Notes: generated by a model from the letters alone, not told the origin. DNA of 64,000 bases from Clostridium manihotivorum (GCF_004015185.1 NZ_CP025746.1:4915776-4979775), one strand, 5' to 3'. Counted from the stretch's first letter, positions 27,388 to 37,267 are shown. Numbers and translations are program-made.

Positions 27388-27822
27388 GTGTGTATTATGA
27401 ACAAAAATTCTAAGCTACAGGCTTTGCTACAATTTATTACTTATTCTATGGTTGGAGCTAGTAATGTTATAATAGATATAATAGTCTTAAACATACTATG
27501 GACCATTACAGGTCGCTACTTCGGACCAATAAACTTTCTATTTAAGTTAATATCCTTCTGTATATACTCTACAAGTGGTTATTTACTAAATAAGCATTTC
27601 ACTTTTAAAGGAGATGCAAACTCTTCCTCCTACTTTGGATATGTTAGCCTTTTAGGTATTTTGTCCTTTCTAGATGCAGTAATCATATCCTATATGACCA
27701 TGCACAATGTGTTCCACTTACATAGGCATATGTGGGCCAATATATGTGCCATGCTAGCTGCTATGGCCACAGGTCTAATAGGATTTCTTGTGAATAAATT
27801 CATAATATTTAACAAAGAATAA
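27388..27822 (+). CDS. GtrA-like membrane protein
   Basis: This 144-residue protein has four hydrophobic segments and typical GtrA motifs: an N-terminal LLQFITYSMVGASNVIIDI and a central SGYLLNKHFTFKGD. GtrA-family proteins are thought to move undecaprenyl-linked sugars across the membrane for glycan decoration. No glycosyltransferase lies beside it. AGGAG-like bases precede the ATG. It ends at a hairpin terminator. Confidence 0.85.
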   Translation: MCIMNKNSKLQALLQFITYSMVGASNVIIDIIVLNILWTITGRYFGPINFLFKLISFCIYSTSGYLLNKHFTFKGDANSSSYFGYVSLLGILSFLDAVIISYMTMHNVFHLHRHMWANICAMLAAMATGLIGFLVNKFIIFNKE

Positions 27823-27858
27823 AGGTGGACAATACTATGTTGCTCACCTTTATTTTTT
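27818..27858 (+). terminator. Terminator after the gtrA-like gene
   Basis: A 10-bp stem (AATAAAGGTG / CACCTTTATT) followed by TTTT, overlapping the gene's stop codon. Confidence 0.85.
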
Positions 27859-27946
27859 CAATATAGAATAATAGTTTATATTCTTAACTCTATTGTCAGA
27901 ACCCGGAATAGCTTAAAAAATATATTCTCTATTAAAGTGGTACACC
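27852..27946. repeat. Interspersed repeat family A, diverged copy 3
   Basis: It aligns over 95 positions with 11707-11801, most clearly in the right half (AGAAYC...TTAAAAAATA...AAAGTGGTACACC). Identity is low, so assignment is tentative. Confidence 0.4.
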
Positions 27947-27955
27947 TTTATAAGC

Positions 27956-29473
27956 TTACTTCTTGATAATAAGGATTTCTCCTGCTTTTACTTCTAAAGT
28001 ACCATTACTTTTTACCTTTTTATTTTCTTTGTTATCAAGCAATACTTCATACTTACCTTTTTCAAGTGGAATCTTGCAGTCAGCAGAAGTACTATTAACT
28101 ATAACATATATGCTGTCTTTATCATAAGTTCTCTTCATGTTAAGAACTCCGCTATCATTAGTTTCAATCTTATCAACTTCACCAAGTCTTAGCGCCTTGT
28201 AGTTGTTTCTAAGCTGTAAAAGCTTTTTATAAAAGTTATAAATTGAGTTTTTATCTTCCTTTTGAACGTTTAAAGCAATCTTATCAATATCATTGGTGCT
28301 TTCCATCCATTTAGTATTTTTGCTCGTATCCTTATTATCCCAAATGAATGGTTCTCTTATATGTTCATCTGGTTTTGCTCCAGTCATTCCTGTTTCTTCA
28401 CCATAATAAATATATGGAGTTCCTGGAAGTGTTAGGTATATAGCAGCAGCCATTTTAGCCTTTTCAATATCGCCAAGATTGCTCATAACTCTATTCTGAT
28501 CATGATTGCTCAAGAAAGGAGCAGGAACAAAGTTCTTATTCTTCTCTTTTAATATGCTATAATTATCTTTTATCTCAGAAGGCAAGTCTTCAATACTTTG
28601 GCTACTTAAGCCTTTATTTATTGAATCGGCCAATGGGAAATTAAATGTACTATCTAAAGCTTCTTGGTACGGTGCTATTGCATAAAGATTGTCCCACACC
28701 TCTCCAGTTAGTATGAAGTTTTTATTAAGACTTTTGCAGTAACTGCTATATTCCTGCCACCACTGAATATTCTTGCTATCATCTTCATATATCCACTTAG
28801 CTGCATCTAATCTAAAGCCATCTAAGCCCATATCTATATAGTATTTAGCTATATTTTTAACCTCTTGCCTTACTTCCTTGTTGTCATAATTCAAATCAGG
28901 CATACTTTCAGAAAATATAGAATAGTAGTAGTCATTTAATACATCATTTTTAGTCCAAGTCTTTGTATTCATTTTTGAAATAACATCTTCCACACTGGAA
29001 TCGCTACTCCAAATATAATAATCTCTATATTTACTATTCTTGTCCGCTCTAGCTTCCTTAAACCATTTATTCTCTGTAGAAGTATGATTTATTACCATAT
29101 CCATAGAAACCTTAATATCACGTTTATGAGCTTCCTGTAAAAGCTTCTTCAAATCCTCCATGGTTCCATACTGCGGATTTATTTTGTAGTAATCAGTAAC
29201 ATCGTACCCATGGTAACTAGGTGAATCATTTATTGGCATAAGCCATATGCCGTTAACTCCTAAATCCTTAAGATAATCTAGCTTCTCAGTTACCCCATTA
29301 AGATCTCCTATACCATCCCCATTACTATCATTAAATGATCTTACAAAAATTTCATAAAAAGTTCTTCCATCATAATTTTGTTGGTCTTTTTGCGCAACCG
29401 TTTGCTTGGAACACCCCAAAAATAAAGAAACTATCAGTATAAGACTCATCGCTATACTTACTTTCTTTCTCAT
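27956..29473 (-). CDS. Secreted alpha-amylase-type GH13 lipoprotein
   Basis: Extracellular glycoside hydrolase that cuts alpha-1,4-glucans or maltodextrins. The 505-residue protein has a lipoprotein signal with lipobox LFLGC (Cys21), so it should be tethered outside the membrane. The GH13 TIM barrel shows all four conserved regions: DMVINHTS, GFRLDAAKW (nucleophile Asp), LTGEVWD (acid Glu) and FLSNHDQNR (third Asp). A C-terminal beta domain follows. It is the downstream member of three GH13 genes on this strand and probably feeds oligosaccharides to the two cytosolic enzymes. Confidence 0.92.
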   Translation of the reverse strand: MRKKVSIAMSLILIVSLFLGCSKQTVAQKDQQNYDGRTFYEIFVRSFNDSNGDGIGDLNGVTEKLDYLKDLGVNGIWLMPINDSPSYHGYDVTDYYKINPQYGTMEDLKKLLQEAHKRDIKVSMDMVINHTSTENKWFKEARADKNSKYRDYYIWSSDSSVEDVISKMNTKTWTKNDVLNDYYYSIFSESMPDLNYDNKEVRQEVKNIAKYYIDMGLDGFRLDAAKWIYEDDSKNIQWWQEYSSYCKSLNKNFILTGEVWDNLYAIAPYQEALDSTFNFPLADSINKGLSSQSIEDLPSEIKDNYSILKEKNKNFVPAPFLSNHDQNRVMSNLGDIEKAKMAAAIYLTLPGTPYIYYGEETGMTGAKPDEHIREPFIWDNKDTSKNTKWMESTNDIDKIALNVQKEDKNSIYNFYKKLLQLRNNYKALRLGEVDKIETNDSGVLNMKRTYDKDSIYVIVNSTSADCKIPLEKGKYEVLLDNKENKKVKSNGTLEVKAGEILIIKK

Positions 29474-29561
29474 AATTACTCTCCTTAACTATATTATTCT
29501 GCTTCCACCAATAAAGTATTAAAAACCTGTAAACTAACACTAACTATTTGCTTAATATTAT

Positions 29562-29602
29562 TAAAGCATCGTAGGACTGACTAGTTAAATTCAACGATGC
29601 TT
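29562..29602 (-). terminator. Hairpin after the 29612 GH13 gene
   Basis: A 10-bp stem (AAAGCATCGT / ACGATGCTTT) lies 10 nt past the stop. The U tail on the minus strand is weak. Confidence 0.65.
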
Positions 29603-29611
29603 TAACAGCGC

Positions 29612-31300
29612 CTAATTTATATATATCCTAGCTTCATAAGGTCTAAGTTTCACTAACCTTTCTTGAAGTTTTATGCTCCCCTTGTTATATACTCCATAGT
29701 TATCAAGTTTAAGCTTATATCCACTATCAACTACTTCATCTGATAAATTTATTTCTGCATCCCTTCCGAAGAAATTACAAACAACTAATATTTTCTTGCC
29801 ACCTAAGCTTCTTTCATAGGAATATACAGACTTATTATCCTCATCAATTTCCTTAAAACTACCATAAACAAGTGCAAGCTCTTCTTTTCTAAGTAAAGTC
29901 AATTTCTTATAATAATTTAAAATAGAATTTTGATCCTTTTCTTCTTTTTCCACATTAATGCTGTTATAATTGGAATTTACTCTAATCCAAGGATTAACAT
30001 CACTAAAGCCTGCATTTTTTCTATCATTCCACTGCATAGGAGTTCTTGAATTATCCCTGGAAGTAAGGTTTAACCCCTTAACATAATTTTCATGGCTTAC
30101 AAGTCCTGACAAAACATACTCTCTATACCCATAACTTACTGAAATATCTCTATAGTCTTCAAGCTGAAAATCAGCTGCATTGGTCATTCCAATTTCATCT
30201 CCATAATAAATAAATGGAGTTCCCTTATGTGTCAATTGAAGAGTTGCAAGCATTTTAGCTGAAAGTGCATGATACTCTTTGTCATCCCCTAATCTAGACA
30301 CAGTTCTAGTAGTATCATGATTAGAATAAAATATAGGGCACCAACCTTCATTTTCTTCTCTTGTAGCCCACCCTGTCATTTTTTCTTTTATATCCTTTAT
30401 TAGGTCTATCTCTACCCTCTCCCAAGGTTTTTCACCCTTACCTACACTATGCATATCAAAATGGAATGTAAAATCAAGTTCTTTATTGTCCAATCCTGTG
30501 TAAACATGAGCATTTTCATAGTTTATGCCTCCTGTTTCACCTATTACAACCTGATCACCAGTAAATACGTCTTTCCTTAGTTCCTTAAGATAGTCATGAA
30601 CCTCTGGTAGGTTTTGAACATATGGAATGAAATCTCCGTACAGTGCACCTTCCTTCATCTCGCCATCAGGAAAATCCATATCCTTTGCTAGATGATTAAT
30701 AGCATCCATTCTAAATCCATCTACGCCTTTCTCAATCCAGTACTTAATCATCTTCTTCATGTCTTCTCTTAAGTTCTTATTGCTCCAGTTAAAATCCGGC
30801 TGCTTTTTTGAGAATATATGAAGATAATACTCTCCTGTATTTTTATCTAACTCCCAAGCGCTTCCTCCAAAAAATGATCCCCAATTATTAGGTGGATTTT
30901 CTCCTTTTCCTTTACTCCAAAGATAATAATCCCTATATTTATTATCTTTAGCTTTCTTAGCTTCTATGAACCAAGGATGCTCATCAGAACTATGATTTAT
31001 TACCATATCCATTATTAGTTTCATATTTCTATTATGAATACCACTTAGCAATTCATCAAAATCAGCTAAACTACCGAATTCGGTCATTATATCTTCGAAA
31101 TCACTTATATCATATCCATTATCGTCATTAGGAGACTTGTTTATTGGATTTAAATATATCATATCAACTCCCAAAGACTTTATATAATCAAGTTTCTCGA
31201 TTATCCCTCTTAGATCACCAATTCCGTCATTATTAGAATCTTTAAAGCTTCTAACATAAATTTGATAAGCTACGCCTTCCTTCCACCACTTTCTTTCCAC
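29612..31300 (-). CDS. Alpha-glucosidase / oligo-1,6-glucosidase (GH13_31 type)
   Basis: Cytosolic enzyme releasing glucose from isomalto- or malto-oligosaccharides. The 562-residue protein starts WWKEGVAYQIYVRSFKDSN without a signal peptide. It has conserved region I MDMVINHSSDEH, nucleophile Asp in GFRMDAINHL, acid Glu in VIGETGG, and YSNHDTTR. The residue after the region-I His is Ser. The following paralog has Val after the nucleophile Asp (MDVINF) while this one has Ala (MDAINH). That position separates alpha-1,6 from alpha-1,4 preference in this subfamily, so the two paralogs may differ in linkage preference. Confidence 0.9.
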   Translation of the reverse strand: MERKWWKEGVAYQIYVRSFKDSNNDGIGDLRGIIEKLDYIKSLGVDMIYLNPINKSPNDDNGYDISDFEDIMTEFGSLADFDELLSGIHNRNMKLIMDMVINHSSDEHPWFIEAKKAKDNKYRDYYLWSKGKGENPPNNWGSFFGGSAWELDKNTGEYYLHIFSKKQPDFNWSNKNLREDMKKMIKYWIEKGVDGFRMDAINHLAKDMDFPDGEMKEGALYGDFIPYVQNLPEVHDYLKELRKDVFTGDQVVIGETGGINYENAHVYTGLDNKELDFTFHFDMHSVGKGEKPWERVEIDLIKDIKEKMTGWATREENEGWCPIFYSNHDTTRTVSRLGDDKEYHALSAKMLATLQLTHKGTPFIYYGDEIGMTNAADFQLEDYRDISVSYGYREYVLSGLVSHENYVKGLNLTSRDNSRTPMQWNDRKNAGFSDVNPWIRVNSNYNSINVEKEEKDQNSILNYYKKLTLLRKEELALVYGSFKEIDEDNKSVYSYERSLGGKKILVVCNFFGRDAEINLSDEVVDSGYKLKLDNYGVYNKGSIKLQERLVKLRPYEARIYIN

Positions 31301-31368
31301 CGCAAATCCTCCTTAAGTTATCAATTCTATTATCCACTTAGCACTATAGCTTGACCAATATCACTATA

Positions 31369-31463
31369 GATGTACCACTTCATATTACAACTTATATTTT
31401 CAAATTTTTCTATCAAAAACCAATAGAGTTTTTGAAATAATTTTTTGATTGAAATGGTTCATC
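31369..31463. repeat. Interspersed repeat family A, copy 1 (95 bp)
   Basis: It begins GATGTACCACTTCA and ends TGAAATGGTTCATC; these 14-nt ends are inverted repeats with two mismatches. It has the same length as 11707-11801 and shares TATATTTTCAA and TGATTGAAATGG. It sits between two GH13 genes. Confidence 0.65.
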
Positions 31464-31545
31464 CCTAATTTAGCTTTATATTATATACAGATGCATGAAT
31501 TCGTCCCTTACACTTAATAGCTTATCTTCTTGATAGGATTAAGTT

Positions 31546-33219
31546 CTAAGAAAGCTTATAAACTATAGCCTCATAAGGTCTAAGTTTTATATTATTCTCC
31601 ACTGAAACCTCTATATAGTTAGATATAAATATAGTTCTTTCCAAAGCTTTTAGTTCCTCAGGTACAGCAAATTCAACTTCATTACCAAAGAAATTTAATA
31701 CTACTAGAAGTTTTTCTCCATTAAGTTCTCTCTTATAACAATAAACCTCTTCACTGTCCTTATAGTATTCCTTAAACTCTCCATATACTATAACTGGATT
31801 TTCTTTTCTCAATTGAATTAGTTTTTTGTAATAATAAAAAATGGAGTTATTATCCTTCAAAGCTGCTTCTACATTGATATCAGTATAGTTAGGGTTTACT
31901 TTAAGCCATGGCGTTCCAGTGGAGAAACCACCATTTAAAGTATCATCCCATTGCATTGGAGTTCTAGCATTATCTCTTCCCATTCTATATACTCCAGCCA
32001 TGAAGTCTTCCTTTTTCATAAGGCCACCTTCAACAAGCTCCTTATAAGCATTTAGTATCTCCAAATCTTTGTAGTCCTCGATAGCAGAGTACTTAACATT
32101 AGTCATCCCAATTTCTTCACCTTGATAGACATATGGAGTTCCTTGCATGGTATGTAGCATCGTTGCCAGCATCTTAGCAGATTCAACTCTGTATTTTTTA
32201 TCATTTCCAAATCTTGATACCATTCTTGGCTGATCATGATTGTTTAAAAACAAGGAGTTCCATCCGTCATCACTTAGTTCCTCTTGCCATTTACTCATAA
32301 TCCCTTTAAACTCTCTAAGTGTCCATTTCTTTTCTTCCCATTTTGTTCTGCCTTTTCCTATATCCATAAGTTCAAACTGGAATATCATGTTAAGCTCATT
32401 TCTATCTTTTCCTACATAAGTTTTAGCCATTTCTGGTGACACCCCTGGACACTCGCCCACTGTCATAACATCATACTTACTTAAAACTTCTCTATTCATT
32501 TCCTGTAGGAACTCATGAATTCTTGGTCCATTCATCGAATATGGAGCAAAGTTACCATATAGATCTCCTTCTCCCTTTGGTCCGTCTGGAAGTCCTGGAA
32601 CCTTAGATATAAAGTTTATAACATCCATTCTAAAGCCATCTACGCCCATTTCGAACCAATGTTTCATCATATCATAAACTTCTTTTCTTAACTGTGGATT
32701 TTCCCAGTTTAAATCAGGCTGCTTCTTTGAGAATAAATGAAGGTAATATTCATCAGTAACTTCATCATACTGCCAAGCACTTCCGCTAAAGCATGACCCC
32801 CAGTTATTTGGCGGATTGCCATCCTTACCTTTTTGCCATATATAATAATCTCTATATTTATTATCTATGGATCTTCTGCTTTCTACAAACCATTTATGTT
32901 CATCTGATGTATGATTAACCACCAAATCCATTACGAGTTTAATGCCTCTATGATGAAGTCCTTCTAGTAATAATTTAAACTCCTCCATAGTGCCAAACTC
33001 ATCCATTACTTCTCTATAGTCACTTATATCATATCCCATGTCATCATTGGGAGATTTATATATGGGATTAAGCCATATTATATCAATCCCTAACTCCTTA
33101 AGATAATCTAGCTTTTCTATTATTCCCTTTAAATCGCCTATTCCATCACCATTAGAATCCTTAAAACTTCTAGGATAAAGTTGATAAACTACGCCTTCTT
33201 TCCACCACTTTTGTTCCAT
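31546..33219 (-). CDS. Alpha-glucosidase / oligo-1,6-glucosidase (GH13_31 type), paralog
   Basis: This 557-residue cytosolic GH13 paralog of the neighbouring gene carries WWKEGVVYQLYPRSFKDSN, region I MDLVVNHTSDEH, nucleophile GFRMDVINFI, acid Glu in TVGECPG, and LNNHDQPR. The Val after the nucleophile Asp is typical of alpha-1,6-acting oligo-1,6-glucosidases. The QPR ending of the last motif is also usual for that group; trehalose-6-phosphate hydrolase is an alternative. It is the first gene of the cluster. A palindromic LacI/CcpA-like site lies 34-47 nt upstream of the start, so carbon-source control is likely. Confidence 0.9.
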   Translation of the reverse strand: MEQKWWKEGVVYQLYPRSFKDSNGDGIGDLKGIIEKLDYLKELGIDIIWLNPIYKSPNDDMGYDISDYREVMDEFGTMEEFKLLLEGLHHRGIKLVMDLVVNHTSDEHKWFVESRRSIDNKYRDYYIWQKGKDGNPPNNWGSCFSGSAWQYDEVTDEYYLHLFSKKQPDLNWENPQLRKEVYDMMKHWFEMGVDGFRMDVINFISKVPGLPDGPKGEGDLYGNFAPYSMNGPRIHEFLQEMNREVLSKYDVMTVGECPGVSPEMAKTYVGKDRNELNMIFQFELMDIGKGRTKWEEKKWTLREFKGIMSKWQEELSDDGWNSLFLNNHDQPRMVSRFGNDKKYRVESAKMLATMLHTMQGTPYVYQGEEIGMTNVKYSAIEDYKDLEILNAYKELVEGGLMKKEDFMAGVYRMGRDNARTPMQWDDTLNGGFSTGTPWLKVNPNYTDINVEAALKDNNSIFYYYKKLIQLRKENPVIVYGEFKEYYKDSEEVYCYKRELNGEKLLVVLNFFGNEVEFAVPEELKALERTIFISNYIEVSVENNIKLRPYEAIVYKLS

Positions 33220-33250
33220 TAATTATCACCTCTATAAAAAAATAAATATT

Positions 33251-33268
33251 TGTGCATACGGTTTCACA
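33251..33268. promoter_or_regulatory. Candidate LacI/CcpA-type operator upstream of the GH13 cluster
   Basis: TGTGCATACGGTTTCACA is an imperfect dyad centred on CG. Its inner 14 bases match the catabolite-responsive element consensus TGWAARCGNTWNCW at 12 of 14 positions on the minus strand. A site for a local LacI-family maltose regulator is equally possible. Confidence 0.5.
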
Positions 33269-33372
33269 ATCATTTTATCATACTAATTTTCTTTTAAAAA
33301 GAGCTTTTAATAATAAATGTAAAAGTTCTCAATAAGCTAATATAATTTTTATGAAGATTTCTAATCTAAATA

Positions 33373-33425
33373 AAAAGATAAGAGGAGATACAGGTATTAT
33401 ACCTTTATCTCCTCTTATCTTTTTT
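33373..33425. terminator. Strong hairpin between thiI and the GH13 cluster
   Basis: A stem of about 15 bp (AAAGATAAGAGGAGAT with ATCTCCTCTTATCTTT) has an inner mini-stem and is flanked by A and T runs. On the minus strand it would end the thiI transcript. Confidence 0.88.
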
Positions 33426-33472
33426 ATTTTATATAATGGATTATTTATAACTTTTCTTTACTAATTATTGAA

Positions 33473-34627
33473 CTAGAAAGTATACTTCTCTAAGTTTTCT
33501 ATAGCTTTATCAACTAGTGAATCTATATCTAGTACACTTTCTGACTTTCTTATAGCATCAACTCTTGGCTTTGTCTTTGGATGTTTTGGAACGAATATAG
33601 TACAGCAATCTTCATATGGTAATATTGAAGTTTCAAAAGTACCAATGTTGTTTGCTATTTCTATAATATCTTCCTTATCCATTGCTACAAGAGGTCTAAA
33701 GACTGGTCTATCAGCTACATCTGTGCTAACTATCAAACCTTCCATAGTTTGAGATGCTACCTGACCTATACTTTCTCCACTAGATACAGATTGTATTCCT
33801 TTTATTTCTGAAAGCTTGCAGGCAACTCTCATCATAAATCTTCTCATTATAATTGTAAGTTCATCTTCTCTGCACTTTTCTATTATTGACATTTGAATAT
33901 CCGTAAAAGGTACTACGTATAGATTAACTTTTTCAGTATATTGAGCCAATATCTTAGCTAAGTCTTTAACCTTATCCTTTGCCCTCTCTGAAGTGTACGG
34001 ATGAGAATGATAATATACACAGTTAAGCTCCACGCCTCTTCTTGCCATAAGATAACCAGCTACTGGAGAGTCAATACCTCCAGAAAGCATAAGCATAGTG
34101 CTTCCATTCATTCCATATGGAAGTCCGCCAGCACCTTTTATCTTGTCTTTATTTGTGTAGACATAAGCATTCTTTTCTCTTATTTCTACCTTTAATCTAC
34201 ATTCTGGATTATGTATATCTACTGATATGTGTTCTAGCTTATTAAGTATGTATCCACCAACACCTCTTGAAGTTTCCATTGAATTAAATGGGAACAGCTT
34301 GTCAGCTCTATTAGTTTCTACCTTGAAGGTTGAAGCTCCGCTTTCTTTTACCTTTTCAAGAGCTAATGCTTTTATAGCATCTAGATCTCTCTCAACCTGA
34401 GTAACTATGCAAATCTCCATTACTCCAAATACGTTTTTAGCTCTTTTGCTAGCCTCTTCTAAATCATCACACTTTATAAACCATCTATTTTGATCTTCTA
34501 TTATTTCGAAATCAAGCCCAGCTAATTTCTTTTTAATATTTTCCTTAAGCTTTCTCTCAAACTTACCTCTATTAAGTCCCTTAAGAAATATCTCAGGTGC
34601 ATACTTAACAAGAATTAATTTTCTCAT
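33473..34627 (-). CDS. thiI: tRNA 4-thiouridine synthase ThiI (sulfurtransferase)
   Basis: ThiI adenylates U8 of tRNA and inserts sulfur; it can also supply sulfur for thiamine thiazole. The 384-residue protein has a ferredoxin-like plus THUMP N-terminal half (about residues 1-165) and a PP-loop ATPase with LSGGIDSPVAGYLMARRG (about 182-199). It lacks the C-terminal rhodanese domain of the E. coli enzyme, as is normal in firmicutes, where a partner desulfurase delivers sulfur directly. The overlapping upstream cysteine desulfurase gene (4 nt) is that partner. Confidence 0.96.
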   Translation of the reverse strand: MRKLILVKYAPEIFLKGLNRGKFERKLKENIKKKLAGLDFEIIEDQNRWFIKCDDLEEASKRAKNVFGVMEICIVTQVERDLDAIKALALEKVKESGASTFKVETNRADKLFPFNSMETSRGVGGYILNKLEHISVDIHNPECRLKVEIREKNAYVYTNKDKIKGAGGLPYGMNGSTMLMLSGGIDSPVAGYLMARRGVELNCVYYHSHPYTSERAKDKVKDLAKILAQYTEKVNLYVVPFTDIQMSIIEKCREDELTIIMRRFMMRVACKLSEIKGIQSVSSGESIGQVASQTMEGLIVSTDVADRPVFRPLVAMDKEDIIEIANNIGTFETSILPYEDCCTIFVPKHPKTKPRVDAIRKSESVLDIDSLVDKAIENLEKYTF

Positions 34628-35769
34628 ATTTTTACTCTCCTTAAAAAAGTTAATGAATTTTTTAATACTTCTATAACATAATCAACTTCTTCAATTGTAT
34701 TGAAGCTTGAAAAGCTGAATCTTATTGCTCCAGTTATTTCTTTTTCAGATAATCCTATAGCATTTAGCACATGACTGCCTTTAGTTGAAATATGTCTAGA
34801 GGAACAAGCTGATCCTGTTGAAACATATATATCCTTTTCCTCAAGTAGATGAAGAAGAACTTCTGCTCTAACTCCTATAAAAGATACATTTAAAATATAT
34901 GGTGATATATTATCATTTAAAGGACTATTTATTCTTATATCTTTTACATCTTCTAATCGATTTATAAAATATCTCTTTAATTCTAAAGTCCTATTAAACT
35001 TATCATCTATATCTTTATAAATTATTTCTGCTGCTTTTACCATTCCCATTACTGCTGGCAGGTTTTCTGTTCCGGATCTAAAACCTTTTTCCTGTCCGCC
35101 TCCACTTACTAGAGGAGCCAAAGAAAGGCCTTTTCTAATATAACAAAACCCAGTACCTTTTGGACCATGTATCTTATGGGCACTTACAGAAAGTGCGTCT
35201 ATGTTAGACTTTTTAATATCTATCTTAAACTTACCGAAGCTTTGAACCGCATCTACATGGAACTTGGCTCTTTTACTTTTCTCTTTTACTAACTTTCCTA
35301 TCTTATCAAGGTCTTGAACTGCACCAATTTCATTGTTAACATGCATAATAGATACCAATACTGTATCCTTACATATACTCTCTTCAAGCTGTTCTATATC
35401 TATTTGTCCAAATTCATCAACATCAAGATAAGTAACTTTTACTCCATGTTCCTCCAGCTCCTTACAAGTGCTCAAAACACTTGGATGCTCAAAACCAGAA
35501 ATTATAATATGATTTCCAGACTTAGTTAAGCCTTTTATTATCATATTGTTACTTTCACTTCCACCAGAGGTAAAATATATTTCCTCTCTAGTACAATTTA
35601 TTATATTAGCTAGTCTCTCTCTACAATTTAAAAGTTCTCTATCACACTTTATCCCCATCTTATGCAGGGAAGAAGGATTTCCATAGAATTCTCTCATCCC
35701 ATAGTTTATGGCTTCAATAACTTCATCAATAGGCTTTGTGGTAGCACTATTGTCAAAATACACCTCCAT
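34624..35769 (-). CDS. Cysteine desulfurase (NifS/IscS-like) dedicated to ThiI
   Basis: This PLP enzyme converts cysteine to alanine and a protein-bound persulfide. The 381-residue protein shows the PLP lysine in SVSAHKIHGPKGTGF (about residue 200) and the persulfide-forming Cys in STGSACSSRH (about 325). The gene overlaps thiI by 4 nt, the arrangement of NifZ-ThiI in Bacillus, so its main job is probably tRNA thiolation. A role in Fe-S assembly cannot be excluded. Confidence 0.93.
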   Translation of the reverse strand: MEVYFDNSATTKPIDEVIEAINYGMREFYGNPSSLHKMGIKCDRELLNCRERLANIINCTREEIYFTSGGSESNNMIIKGLTKSGNHIIISGFEHPSVLSTCKELEEHGVKVTYLDVDEFGQIDIEQLEESICKDTVLVSIMHVNNEIGAVQDLDKIGKLVKEKSKRAKFHVDAVQSFGKFKIDIKKSNIDALSVSAHKIHGPKGTGFCYIRKGLSLAPLVSGGGQEKGFRSGTENLPAVMGMVKAAEIIYKDIDDKFNRTLELKRYFINRLEDVKDIRINSPLNDNISPYILNVSFIGVRAEVLLHLLEEKDIYVSTGSACSSRHISTKGSHVLNAIGLSEKEITGAIRFSFSSFNTIEEVDYVIEVLKNSLTFLRRVKI

Positions 35770-36087
35770 CTTATCACCCTCTCAGTATATATAATACTTT
35801 AATATCTGTTTTGCGGAAAATATACACCTTTTACAACACTAATCTCCCACTTAACCATACACACTCTATACAAAATTCAATCACAAAATATCTTTTATCA
35901 TCAAATATAATATTTTACATGAAATTCTTCTTTTTTTCAATGTTTAAATAATAACTGTAAGTATTATCTAAAATATAATTTTCTAAAGAATAAGTTTTTT
36001 TACTTTACACCCTATTTATCTGTTCTAATCCATTGAAATCACTAGTTTTAGCCCCAAAAAACTTATACTGGTCTATAAAGTAAAAAA
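35770..36087. other. Intergenic region without recognised gene
   Basis: AT-rich region upstream of the cysteine desulfurase gene, probably holding its promoter. Nothing coding or structured was recognised. Confidence 0.5.
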
Positions 36088-36123
36088 ACATGCATACAGG
36101 GTAAACTCCTAGTTTGCATGTTT
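36088..36123 (-). terminator. Terminator after the TVP38-type gene
   Basis: Stem AACATGCA / TGCATGTT, followed by a U7 run on the minus strand, about 35 nt beyond the stop. Confidence 0.8.
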
Positions 36124-36156
36124 TAGACATCATAATCAATTTTATGTTATTATTTT

Positions 36157-36858
36157 TTAGCTAGCCTTCTCTAAACCTTTAAATAACTTATCTTTAAACA
36201 CTATTCCTATTATTATTAAAGCTATAAATATAGTTGTTCCTGAATAAATCACTATTCTGTTGCCCATTGCTAAATTAGCGCCATAATAGCTTGATAATAT
36301 AAGCATTGGCAATCGTCCTAAAGTAGAATATATTAGGAAGTCCTTCAAGGAAACCTTTGAAAGTCCACACAGGAATATAGAGCTATCCTTAGGTATTCCT
36401 GGCAAAAAATATATTAAGAAAACAACAAGATTTAATCTCTCTGTATTCATAATCTTTTCAAAAGGCTTTATAGCTATATCTGGTACTACTTTACTAACAA
36501 AACTAGTTCCATACTTCTTAGTAAGCTGGAATAATATTACTGACCCTAAATTTATACCGATTATAGATAATATAGTAGCTTCTATAGTGCCGAATACGTA
36601 ACCCCCAGCTGTTTGAAAAACTTCTCCTGGAATGAAAAATATAACCACCTGGAGAAATTGAAAAAACGTATAAACTATTGGAGCTAAAGGTCCAAAAGAA
36701 AGTAGGTACCTTTTAAACTTTTCGTTATTCTTCAAAGTTTCTGTTATATTGTGTATCTGTGTTCTAAATATATAGAACAATAAGAATAAGGCTATAATGG
36801 ACAGTACAAGAATTATTATTCCTTTGTACTTTTTTAATGAGCTTATCAGTCTATTCAT
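36157..36858 (-). CDS. TVP38/TMEM64-family (VTT domain) membrane protein
   Basis: This 233-residue integral membrane protein has five or six hydrophobic segments and the VTT/SNARE-associated motifs: a re-entrant FFIPGEVFQTAGGYVFG (about residue 75), GSVILFQLTKKYG, and FLIYFLPGIPKDSSIFLCG (about 150). DedA/VTT proteins are implicated in lipid or lipid-carrier scrambling; the substrate here is unknown. Positively charged residues open the chain. It is monocistronic with its own terminator. Confidence 0.9.
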   Translation of the reverse strand: MNRLISSLKKYKGIIILVLSIIALFLLFYIFRTQIHNITETLKNNEKFKRYLLSFGPLAPIVYTFFQFLQVVIFFIPGEVFQTAGGYVFGTIEATILSIIGINLGSVILFQLTKKYGTSFVSKVVPDIAIKPFEKIMNTERLNLVVFLIYFLPGIPKDSSIFLCGLSKVSLKDFLIYSTLGRLPMLILSSYYGANLAMGNRIVIYSGTTIFIALIIIGIVFKDKLFKGLEKAS

Positions 36859-37185
36859 AAACTCCTCCTCTTTGATAGTCTACCTTATATGCTTTTTATA
36901 AGTTTATCACTTCATGATAACATCTATATTTTAAGTTTACCCCTATCATAAAATAGAGAAGTGATTAAAATAGTCTTTAAAGCGAAGTGACTGGGTTTAG
37001 GAACTATAAACGTCCCTTTCATATCTTCCTAGTATAAGTATCCAACTTCGACTACTAAGTTCTCATAAAGGATACCTCTATATACATCTTACTATGAATT
37101 AATAAAAAGTAAATTAATTTTATCTTAATTTTATCTTAATTATTTTATTTTCTCATAAAATTTTATCGTTAAACTAGTTTAAAAA
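36859..37185. other. Intergenic region without recognised gene
   Basis: Gap upstream of the TVP38-type gene. It holds a presumed promoter and an AT-rich tract with a short direct repeat (TTTTATCTTAA twice near 37118-37140). No RNA gene recognised. Confidence 0.5.
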
Positions 37186-37226
37186 TACAATGAACTAGCT
37201 TATTGAATTTTAGCTAGTTCATTGTA
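37186..37226 (-). terminator. Terminator after the HD-domain gene
   Basis: A 15-bp stem (TACAATGAACTAGCT / AGCTAGTTCATTGTA) followed by U5 on the minus strand. The same core AATGAACTAGC stem recurs at 56128-56163. Confidence 0.9.
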
Positions 37227-37267
37227 CCTTTCATTGTTTTATTACCATAAATCGTAAAACTTATTTT

